Shown here one piece after another: positions 24,958 to 35,409 of a stretch of 64,000 nucleotides of DNA. Source of the stretch: Pinus tabuliformis (taxonomy: Eukaryota; Streptophyta; Pinopsida; Pinales; Pinaceae). Numbering within the stretch: the stretch's first letter is position 1; each line of letters starts with the position of its first letter. The notes beneath the pieces were generated by a model, which ran no database searches, had not been told where the DNA came from, and saw nothing but the letters and a program-made list of their open reading frames with translations. The position numbers were made by a program, and so were the translations under genes. Location of the stretch: contig CM062818.1 of NCBI GenBank assembly GCA_031772625.1, positions 1,681,252,167 through 1,681,316,166 of the forward strand. The letters are read 5' to 3'.

Positions 24958-26844
24958 CTCCCTCTTAGTGAGGAATGTGCTCTAGCAATATACTTTTGAT
25001 GCATAATGCCCTGACTCTGAAGCATCGTCCTCAGCGTTGTTGATGTCTGACATGCTGTCCACCAACTATTGTGTTGATGCTGCAATTGTACTGCTACTGA
25101 CACTGCCACTGTCAACACTGCATTCGTACTACAACTTCCTCTCAAGTGCTACATTTGCGCTGCTGCTAGCACTGCCACTACTAAATATTACTGCATTGCA
25201 AAATGTTGCTTATAGCAACAGAAAAACATCGAAAATTACTGAACTAACTAGGTTCAGTATGATACCACGTGAATACTAGAACTGACTGTTGCTAGTCTCT
25301 GCACTGACCCTCTGAATATACTCCGTTATTGCTAACCTTTGCTCTGTGCCATCTGCACTGCTGTCAACTTTGTTCTGCACTGCTCAGACTCTGGCGCTCC
25401 TAGCCACTGCAATTGTCTCTCCGACACTCCTCGGCACCATCCGACACTAGTCGATCCTGCTACCATGAAACTGGGCTCCCATTGTAAGGTATTGATCCAA
25501 GAGGTGGACTCATCAAGGATCCTGCCCATTTGTAGCTCTTTCGAATTACAACTCCAAATCAACCCACCTCCCTCTTGGAGGTATCTCGATTGTCATGGCG
25601 AACCCCTCCTCTTCGATCTTGGCAGGCGCAGCCTTCAGATCGTGTTTCTTATCCTTGTCCTTCTTCTTGAGAGGACAATGAGTAGCGTAGTGACCCATCT
25701 CACCACACCTGAAACACTTGATCTTAGAGACATCCTTCTTACGTCTTTGTTGCTCCCGTTGTCCCTTCAATGCAAGGGTTGCATTATCCTCCTCCTCCTT
25801 GGGCTTCGACCCACTGCTGTTGTTGCTTCCTTCAAGTTTGACCTTGACTAAGTCTCTTCGCAGCTCTTCTTGTTTTAGAGTTGCCCACATCTCATCCCAA
25901 TTCAACAATGTTGCTCTGCCCAAGATACTCTAGACAAAGACTTGCCACTCATTTGAGATAGAATTGAGGGCTAGTCTAACCAACTCTGAATCTTGAGGTG
26001 TATGCCCCGCAGCAGACAACTCATCACGGATTTCCTTCAGCTTCGTGAGGAACGTATCGACACACTCTCCCTTCTGCATCTGAGCAGATCTCAGCTTCTG
26101 CTCCAAGTACACCTTTCGTTGCTCAGAAGATCCCGATATAACGTGGCCAAGGCATCCCACACCTCCTTAGCAATCCCTCTGCTAGCAATGTGACACACTA
26201 CGTGATCCTTGACTCCATCCAGGATCATCCTCATGGCCTTCGCCATCTCAACTCTGTACTTCTTCAACGGATCTGCATCCGTAGGTTCAACCACCACGAT
26301 GTCGATGTACGTCTTAAGGGCATGCTCATCAAGAAGGAAAGACATTATAGCCTTCCAAATGACATAATTGGATGCTCCGTCCAACCTATCCTGATCCCTC
26401 AAGCCATTGGTTGCCATATCTGCCAAAAATGTCGAAAATATCCTCTCTACTTCTCACTGTTGTTACTCAGCCTATGAGAAAACGGACTTCTCGGCAGGAA
26501 GTCTGCTGAGGAAAAAATTCCCTCAAGGTGCTTCTCTTCCTTCTTCTGACGTTTTTCAACCCAGCAATCTACCTACTGAAAATCTGTGTCCTACCAACTC
26601 TCTTACGCTAAGGCTTCAACGTTGCGTCCTCTACCCCGAGAAAAATTCGAACTAAGAGTCCTCCTCTCCATCAACTCATTCAAAGAGAGACTGCCTCGAA
26701 AATCTTCCCTCCGGCTAAGAACTGTGTCAACCCTCTGGGGGTTTCGAACTGCTGCCTCCTACAGCTTTTTCGAACTCCCTTCTTCTCCTCAGTGCTAGAT
26801 CTGGCAGCTCTGCTCTTCTTGCTTCACCTGCAGCTCTGATACCA
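24958..26844 (-). mobile_element. Internal region with gag, gag-only Copia
   Basis: The minus-strand gag spans about 25.55-26.43 kb. It starts near 26426 with MADMATNGLRDQDRLDGASN, then a UBN2-type core (about 25.93-26.2 kb), then a CCHC zinc knuckle CFRCGEMGHYATHC near 25700 and a K-rich tail. Between gag and the 3' LTR (24958-25545) lies non-coding sequence with repeats of CTGCTACTGACACTGCCACT type. The primer-binding site (TGGTATCAGAGC, minus strand) ends at 26844. The copy is broken. Confidence 0.85.
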
Positions 26845-27956
26845 TGTGAAAATTCCACAACAAGAACCCCTACTGCAACAACTAATAATATTACTCCTAT
26901 TTGTTAAATTCCTTTAAACAAATTACTTGTTGTTTCCTACGAAAAATATCGTAATACATACACTGCAGCGTTCACTTAATTAAATATTATGCGGAAACAA
27001 GACACTGAGCAAGAAAGAAAATACAACACAATAGACACCGTTATTTTTCGACAAATATCCCCGGAAAAACCCAAAGCGGAAAAACCAGCACAGCAGTTCT
27101 GAGGGTTTATTATTATAAAGCAGTAGCAAATTCTGAATACATCTCTAAATACCTCTTAGGTTATTCAGTTACAAAGAGAGAAATACTGGCAGAAAGATTT
27201 GTGAGATTACCTCACACTATCACTGGAAATCCTAGCTGATACAGCCCTAGAATAATTGCCCCTAGTTTTTCTAGCTACCTCTGCGCTGCCTCTACACAAT
27301 ATCTATGTCAGTCCAGCGTTGATCCTCTAGCTAGTCGATTTGCTGCCCAGGAGATTCAATTTCTGCCTCCCCGACTCACACCCCGTCTACCGGTTTCTGA
27401 AACCCGAATTCCCTCTGCAGATTTTGGACTCCCTCTTGGCTTCCACGCTACCTCTGCGTAGCCTCTACGACAGCCCCTCTGGCTCAGCACTACCACTACT
27501 AGATTACTCTCTGCCTCTCTCTGCTAATGATTCTTCGACTAAGAAAATCACTCTCTCTCTAGATGTTATCCCTGCCCCTCAATAGCAAGAAATCTCCTCA
27601 ATCGAATTTCCTCCTGAGAACTTCTCACTTCAGAAATTCGATTTGTTGATCTCTCGGTGTGTTTTCCAAATGAACCTCAAGCCCTTCTTATATCTTTATG
27701 TTGGACAACCAGCGGCCTAAATTAACTCCTAATCAAAGGTTCAAATCGTTTTGGCTTGATCTTCGTTCTAGAAGTTACACCCACAATTAGATTAATACCC
27801 ATTAATATTTTAATTTTCAAACTTAGGAACTCCATTAAAAATATTAATTATTTTAATAAAATCGTTTCTGGGTGGAATTTCCCAAAACACTTTCTAGGTT
27901 CTTTGGAATACATGTGCCCAACCCTCCCTGCAAAATCTGAAGCCTACATCACATTA
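26845..27956 (-). repeat. 5' LTR of the gag-only family C Copia (major part)
   Basis: Aligns with 22516-23211 and 24503-24940. Its outermost bases, GCTACCCTAAATCAACA, are found at 34651-34667 because Copia B inserted 17 bases from the LTR end. Confidence 0.9.
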
Positions 27957-28359
27957 CATCGTCAGACACGTAATTTTATTAATCAGAAAAAAATAATTAC
28001 ATAATTGATTTTGCAAGAGTTTACACCCGAACAACCAAACACTCTTGCAATGAGTTATTTATAAGCTCCATGTCCTAACTACCTCTAATTATGGAGCACT
28101 TATTAAATAACAAGTGTCCATTTACAATAAATGCTATTCAAACCAACTAGCTAACTAATCTCCTATAATAGAGCCTAAGATACGACACATTTGGAGAGTC
28201 ATATCTAGTTACAACAATATGCTAAGTCTAAAAATCTCCATTAAATAATTAAACATTCTAGAATAATAATTATTAATTTAATATCTTAAATTAATAATTA
28301 TTTTATTCTAATTTTATAACCTATGATAAAAATTGTATTTTTGGATCATCTAACATTCC

Positions 28360-31300
28360 CCCCTATGATCCAAAGATACATTACAACAAATACCAAGTTC
28401 ATCCCTGAACTTAGTAAATTTTATTCTACCAAGCGGTTTGGTGAAAATGTCGGAGATCTGATCTTCGGAAGGACAATAAACTGGTTTGAGGACATCTTTG
28501 GCAATGAGAGACCTGATATGATGATACTTGGTGTCCACATGCTTTGTCTTTGAATGAAAAACTGGGTTCTTGGCAAGTTTGATGGCTGACTAGCTGTCAA
28601 TGAACAATGATGTAGCTTCTCCCTGAGAAATGCCCGTGTCCTGCAAAATTCGGCGCAACCAAACAATTTCACATGCTGCTTCCCATGCTGAAATGTACTC
28701 TGCTTCTGCTGAAGAAGTGGCCACTGTAGCTTGTTTTTTACAACTCCAAGATACTGCTGCTGACCCCATATTCATTAAATAACCTGATGTTGATGCTCGA
28801 TCATCAATACTCCCAGCAAAGTCGGCATCAGAATATCCACCAAGTACAAAATTTTTAGTCTTTGTGTAAAGAAGACCAAAATCTTTTGTTCCTTGGATAT
28901 ATCGAAGAACTCTTTTGGCTGCATTCCAGTGGCTGTCTCGTGGTTCCTGCATAAAACGGGAAAGAATACTGACTGCATAAGATAGATCAGGACGAGTATT
29001 TGTCAAATAAATCAAGCTGCCAATCAACTGTCTGTAAGTTGTACTGTCCACCTTTTCCCCCCCTTCAAATTTTGAAAGTTTCAATTTTTGCTCCATGGGG
29101 GTGAGAACGGGCTTGCAATCTTGCATGCCAAATCGCTGAAGAACCTCTGCGGCATACTTACTCTGAGAAATGAAAATATGATGTGGACGTTGGAAGACTT
29201 CAACTCCAAGATAGTAGTGAAGTAATCCCAAATCTGTCATCTTAAAACCTGCATGTAACTCCTTTTTGACCTGTGCAATATGATCATCATGATTGCCAGT
29301 GATGATCAAATCATCGACATACATAACAAGAATTACCAGATATTTGCCTTGTTGGCGCATATACAAAGTATCATCAGATTCACTGCGATGAAAACCAACT
29401 TTCTTAAGGTAATCATCCATCTTTGCATACTAGGCTCGGGGAGCTTGTTTTAATCCATATAAAGCCTTGATCAATTTGCAGACTTTATGTTCTTGTCCTT
29501 CCACTTCAAAACCTGGTAATTGGGTCATATACACGTCCTATAAATCCCCGTTGAGAAAAGCACTTTTCACATCCATTTGATGAACCTTCCATCCTTTTTG
29601 AGCGGCCAATGCAAGTGTTAATCGGATGGTGTTCCATTTAGCTGTTGGAGCAAAGGTTTCTTCATAATCAATGCCTTCCTGCTGCGCAAAACCCTTTGCG
29701 ACAAGTCGTGCTTTATACTTATCAAGTTCACCCTTCTGATTATACTTAATTCTGTAAACCCATTTGCATCCTATGGGTTTAACATTTGCTGGACAATCAA
29801 CAAGTTTCCAAGTGTTGTTATCAATTATTGCTTGATATTCTTCAACCATAGCCTGTTGCCATTCTTTATGTTTTACTGCCTCTTTGTATGTGGAAGGTTC
29901 AGTAAATTCATTTGCGATCAAGGCAAAATTGCCTTCACTTCTATGTGCCCTTCTGGTGCCAGTTTTATTCTGTTCATCAGGCTTTACATCTTTCAAAAGT
30001 TGAACTGCCCATTTTGGAAGTTGGTGCTCACTTGTTTGCGCTTCTGTAAAGTCCCCATCATTGTAAAGAGGATTAATATAAACTGATGTTCGTCGTTCAG
30101 GTGAAGAATGTGGAGACTCACTGTCTGAAGAACTGCTGCTGCTTGGAGATGCGGATGAACTGCTAGAAGACCCAGATGATGTTGTTGATGTAGATGGACT
30201 GGATGACTCATCTTCAGAGGAAGGAAAATCAAGTTCATACCAATTTGGTGAAGTTGGTTGACTTTGCATTTTTCCATTTCTTTTACTTCCCTTAGTTTCT
30301 AATTTGTGAAGAAGATTTTCAATTTCTTCAGCACTCTTACTTTCTGTTTCATCAAAAATGACATCCCTGCTCACAATGAATTTTCCATTGGTCAAAAGAT
30401 GATACCCTTTCTTCTCATCAGAATAGCCAATCATTGTGCATTTTAAACTTCTTGAGTCAAGCTTAGTTTGTTTTTCTTTCGGAACTAAGGCATAACACAC
30501 TGACCCAAAAACTCTAAGATGTTTAACTCTAGGTTTGAAACCAAACCAAGCTTCATAAGGTGTGATTTCGTCTAAAGAAGCAGTTGGAGATCTGTTTCTT
30601 AAGTAGACAGCTGTATGTATTGCTTCCACCCAATATGTTGGACTTAACCTCTTGAAGGTTAACATGGATCTCGCCATTCCTAACAAAGTGCGGTTCATTC
30701 TTTCGACTACTCCATTTTGCTGTGGAGTGTAAACATTAGTAAGATGTCGTCTTATGCCATTTTCACTGCAATAATTTTTGAATTCATTTGAAGTGAATTC
30801 TCCCCCATTATCCGTCCTGAGAGTACTTATCTTTTCTTTGACTTCATTTTCAACAAGTTGGCGAAAAATTTTAAACTTATCAAATGCTTCTGACTTGTTC
30901 TTCAAGAAGTAAACCCAAGTCATTCTGCTGAAATCATCAATGAATAGTAAGAAATATTTGCAACCACCAAATGAAGTTTGTAGTGGACCACAAACATCAT
31001 TGTGAACTAGTTGTAGCCGCATGTTTGCACGCCATGAACTTGTTGGAAAACTTTCTCGATTTTGTTTGCCATAAATGCAAGCTTCACATTTTGCATTTTC
31101 TCTTTTGAATGTTGAAAGTCCTTTAACCATTCCTTGTTTCTGCAATTGAGAAAGACTCTCAAAATTCAAATGTCCATATCCTACATGCCATAGTCTGATA
31201 GGTGAAATACCTGTAGTCACTGCCCCTGCAAAATCAGAATGCCTTGGAATAACTGTCCCTTTCATCCGTAACAGTTTTCCATCTTCATAACCTGTCATAA

Positions 31301-31600
31301 CTGTTTTCAAGTTCTGTTTCACTGAATTAATATTCACTAAACCATCTTCCATAATCACCTGATGTCCTGCTTGTCGAATCGTGACTAAAGAGAGCAAATT
31401 TTTCTTGAAACTAGGTACATACCATACATTGGAAATCAATTTTTCTCCAATGTCAGGGAGAAAAACTTTTACGACTCCTTTGCCATAAGGAGTATGTTTT
31501 GTATCATCAGCAAGAAAAATTGAATTAAGTTGGCATTCTTGAAAATTCCAGAAAAAATCACGTCGACATGTCATGTGCTGAGTTGCCCCGGAATCCAAGA
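28360..31600 (-). mobile_element. Pol region of Copia B (protease, integrase, RT, RNase H)
   Basis: In order on the minus strand: protease active site [10 protein letters not shown] near 31590; integrase zinc region with [11 protein letters not shown] near 31080 and core DNGGEFTS and ERMNRTL (30.65-30.85 kb); a serine-rich linker (about 30.05-30.2 kb) before RT; RT with WVYRIKYN (about 29.75 kb) and YVDDLIITG (about 29.3 kb); and RNase H with SSAEAEYISAWEA (about 28.69 kb). The order PR-INT-RT-RH is diagnostic for Ty1/Copia. A few breaks. Confidence 0.92.
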
Positions 31601-31718
31601 TCCAGGCATCTTCATAGTCACTTCTGAGATGAGATGAAATTTGTGATGCTGGTGAGGAAGTAAAAACATATTCTGAGCTGTCTTCATCTTGATCATGTGC
31701 AAATTGTGCTGAATGCTG

Positions 31719-32699
31719 CTAAAACTTGGGAATTTTATTAACTGAAGTTCGACAGTCTTCAGCATAATGGCCAACTTTGTTACATCGTCGACACACAATT
31801 TGACTTAAGTCTCTTCCTCGTCCTGAAGATTGTCCTCGGCCTCTGCTTTGACCTCTATTTGGAGATTGTCCTCTACCTTGACTATTATATCCTTGTGCTT
31901 GAAAATTGCCTCTTCCTAGGTTGTTTCCTCTACCTTGCAAATTATTTCTTCCTCCTCTGTTAAAATTGTTGCCTCTGCTTTGGCTTCGACCTCGATTATG
32001 TGCTACTTGATTCTGATTCCATCTGCCTCTTCCTCGAGAACTATCTGCTGATGACTTACTTGTGCTGGCTTCTGTGAGAAAAACATCTTCACCAACTTTC
32101 TTCTTCTTCCCAAAAGTTTTATCATGTTGACTTAACATTTCACAAAGTTCATCAAACTTTAGTTTTTCTAATTTCCCAGTTACTTGTAAAGTCTCTAAAA
32201 AATGCGTATAGGAAGAAGGAAGCCCAGCAATTACAATTGTGACCATAAAGCTATCATCAATTGCGGGAAAACCAGCATTAATAATTTCCTGCTTAATATT
32301 CTTAAGTCTGGAGAGATATTCAAGAATATCACCATCTTCAGTTAATTTTTGTTGCAACAATTTTAACTGTAGATCAACCTTCTTTGATTCTGGCTGAGTA
32401 TCAAAGAGGTCTTTAAAAGTTTTCAAGGCAGTCCATGCATCTGTGGCATTCTCTATATGTACATACATTTCATCATTCACAGACGATTTAATAAGAGCTA
32501 AGGCTTTAGCATTCTTGATTTCCCATTTTGCTAGTGGATCTGCATCTGTGGGTTTATTCGGCTTTACATCTCCATCACATATTCCTTGCCATAATTCATT
32601 GTAAATGAGTGTGCTTTCAATAAGACGATGCCACGTTTTATAAGATTTGGTGCCTTCAAGTTTGTCGGAATCAGAAAATAAGTTAATCAACTTAGACAT
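31719..32699 (-). mobile_element. Gag of Copia B
   Basis: The frame of about 326 residues starts MSKLINLFSDSDKLEGTKSY, followed by a UBN2-type core (residues about 60-190), an R/G/N-rich RGRG tract (about 220-300) and a CCHC zinc knuckle CRRCNKVGHYAEDC near the end. In living relatives this is the particle and RNA-binding protein. The RGRG tract is longer than in the other gags of the window. Confidence 0.9.
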
Positions 32700-34251
32700 T
32701 TTTAGCGATGAAGAGACACACCAAGAAGCAAAACAGAAAGGACAAGATAGTCAACACAACACACCACGCAAAAAAACACGATCTATCGGGGCTTGGCCTT
32801 GACCCTCGAATAGTCGTCAAAACAGGAGAATATTGACTGAGCTTTGCACTTGGCTCTAGTCAATTTCTCAAATTTTTACAGGGCAACTTTCAAAATTTGA
32901 CTTTTTACAATGGTGCTTTGCACAATCTGGTAAAAAAAATTTACCCCCCCCTCAAAGTAAAATTACTTTGAGTTACATTTATCTCCTTCGAAAAATTACA
33001 AAAATAACAAACTCCTTATTGCTCCAAAAAATTACAATCACCTTAACAAATGTTACAAGACCCTTATTACTCCAATAACAATAAATTCCCAAAATTACAA
33101 ATCATTAGATCTCTCCAAACTTATCACTCCATTACATAAGGAATTAGAAATACTCCTTATGTCTCCTTAAAATTCCATAAGGACTTTATAAACACTCTTT
33201 AAAAAAGCCTTTACATACTTCCCATTAAAAATAATTATTAAAACTTTATGAAATCACTTGAATTCACGTTTCTCCTCAAAGCCATCGTTCTTATGCTTTC
33301 ATCGCAAGTGTTCAAAATATATATGTACATGACATCAGAATTGTTTGGATAATATGTGTTGCTCTATTTTTTAAAACAAAATTATCCACACTTACATAAT
33401 CGCACAAGGAAGATTAACAGAAAAGGAAATGCCTCGAATCTCTCTCAACTTTTTCTCGTGCAGACTGTTCCGCTGCCAACTGCTGTTCAAACATTTTGTA
33501 GATTTACGCAATGTCTTCTCTACCTGATCAAACACAACAATATGGCGTGGAAATATAGCCTCAAACGCAATGCCGAATTCTAAAATCTGTATAACGTAAT
33601 ACTCTTCAGACGGCTTTAAAAGCAGAAATTCCTGTACATTCTTTCCCTGGGGTACCTGATTTTCAGTCGAACAATCTAATATTGAGGAGTCATGATAGAA
33701 GGTTTCGCCCAATTTTCTTTAGCAAGGAAGACTTGAAAGGCTCTCCGAAATGCGTGGGCAGTTCAAGAGATAAAGAAAGAAAAACAGAAACCAAAACGCA
33801 GCCAGGTGTTTATAAAAATGTATGAAGTAATTCAGAAATTGACTAGAGAAGCCGATTTCTACAAACAAGAAATGGATCGAATCAACCTCGAGACAGTTGG
33901 CAGAGAAAATGACAATCTCCCCGCCGGATTATGGCACCGATCTAACCTCTAGCAAACAATCTCGTTCATTTCTTCAACGCTTGCAATATTACACTCAATT
34001 AAAAAAGATACCATCCAACTTTACATTAAATTCCAGCAAGGGCGTATGATCCAGCATTAAAGAATTAATAGAATCATTTCGCAGATTAGAATTCTAAGAA
34101 ATTTTTTGTTTGTTGAACACAAAACTGGACAATTTCATACCAATGATTTGCTGGCCAACTGAATGGAGTTTTCCAGGACTTTGTTGAGCTGAAATCTCCT
34201 CAAATCCACTGCAGCATTACTGGAGCTCTGATACCACAATAATGGCAGAAG
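32700..34251. other. Long leader of Copia B, unexplained sequence
   Basis: There are 1.5 kb between gag and the 5' LTR, far more than a normal Copia leader. On the plus strand, antisense to the element, about 33737-33949 is open and reads as lysine- and glutamate-rich protein (EIKKEKQKPKRSQVF, then TREADFYKQEMDRINLE). A minus-strand frame lies at 33392-33712. I do not recognise either. By analogy with Copia C this could be captured host DNA, but that is inference only. Confidence 0.4.
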
Positions 34252-34667
34252 TGTCCTCAGACACGTAATTTTATTAATCAGAAAAAAATAATTACATAAT
34301 TGATTTTGCAAGAGTTTACACCCGAACAACCAAACACTCTTGCAATGAGCTATTTATAAGCTCCATGTCCTAACTACCTCTAATTATGGAGCACTTATTA
34401 AATAACAAGTGTCCATTTACAATAAATGCTATTCAAACCAACTAGCTAACTAATCTCCTATAATAGAGCCTAAGATACGACACATTTGGAGAGTCATATC
34501 TAGTTACAACAATATGCTAAGTCTAAAAATCTCCATTAAATAATTAAACATTCTAGAATAATAATTATTAATTTAATATCTTAAATTAATAATTATTTTA
34601 TTCTAATTTTATAACCTATGATAAAAATTGTATTTTTGGATCATCTAACAGCTACCCTAAATCAACA

Positions 34668-35089
34668 ATAAAGGGCAGTATATTAAAAGAAAAAAGATTA
34701 GGATTATTAAAGATAAATAAAAAAAAAAAGATAAAAAAAAAAAACAAAATTAATATATATACATATATAAAAGAGGAGTTTTGAGTACTATATTTAACAC
34801 ATAAAAAAAGGGAGTGGCAGTTCCAAGTTATTAAAAAATAGTTAAAATTATCAAGAAAAATATATATTAAAAGGGGCCAAGTTGAATCACTATCAAATTA
34901 ATCATTAAGTCAAGTTATTTTAAGGGTTTATAGAAAAGAAGGGATTACTTTTAAAACCCTAAGTTCATCCTAAAGAAGCAAAACAAAGCCTAATAAGGAA
35001 ATGAACATTGGGATATTCCCAAAAACTAAATATAACTATGCCTCAATGCTATTTAGAATTAAAGGGTCTATGGCGGGAAAAGATTTTAC
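34668..35089 (+). mobile_element. Backbone element, A-rich tract and start of a retropepsin-like segment
   Basis: From 34668 to about 34860 the sequence is A-rich, like 21440-21790. The last 100 bases are open on the plus strand and run up to the Copia C insertion. The same kind of coding sequence continues right of that insertion at 40678, so both are parts of one older element. The family is not identified. Confidence 0.5.
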
Positions 35090-35409
35090 TAATCAATGAA
35101 TGAATTGAAATTGATTTACAATGAGCAATGAAGCTCAATAAATAATACAAATGTATTTACAGAAACAGCAGGTCTCTACTAAGAAATAGAAACAGTAAGT
35201 TTCTAAATAAGAAACTACTAATAAGATCACAGATGATCTTATCTACATAAATGAGCATTAAACACTAAAATAGCATTATTTTAATACCCTCCCTTAATGC
35301 TCAATCTATTTACAACACCTATAGACCTCCTGAATTTTACAAACTTATCAGGACCAAGGGGCTTGGTGAAGATGTTTGCTCGCTGCTCTGTTGTGGAAAC
35401 ATACAGCAA

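Larger units (their letters stand above)
27957..34650 (-). mobile_element. Copia retrotransposon B, nearly complete, young
   Basis: LTRs of 399 bp lie at 27957-28355 and 34252-34650. They differ by only a handful of bases (about 1 percent), mostly at the extreme left end. They start TGTTAGATGATCC and end TCTGAGGACA on the minus strand. A purine tract AGGGGGGAA adjoins the 3' LTR. TGGTATCAGAGC lies about 15 bases inside the 5' LTR rather than touching it. Gag, protease, integrase, RT and RNase H are all present in the usual Copia order. It carries only a few breaks. It sits inside the 5' LTR of the family C gag-only element, with flanks ATTAC and GCTAC. Confidence 0.93.
22516..34667 (-). mobile_element. 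Gag-only Copia retrotransposon (family C LTRs) with nested insertions
   Basis: Exact ATAAA flanks at 22511-22515 and 34668-34672 are its target-site duplication. The 3' LTR is 22516-24957, interrupted by a solo LTR (23212-24502). The internal region is 24958-26844. The 5' LTR is 26845-27956, and its last 17 bases sit at 34651-34667, separated by Copia B (27957-34650). A purine tract (minus strand AAGAGGGAG) adjoins the 3' LTR and a TGGTATCAGAGC site adjoins the 5' LTR. Only gag is present inside; there is no room for pol in 1.9 kb. It is broken and of intermediate age. Confidence 0.92.

Noticed and set aside
25339-25851. A 170-codon plus-strand frame
   Set aside because: It is antisense to a clear Copia gag with a zinc knuckle and is a shadow of it.
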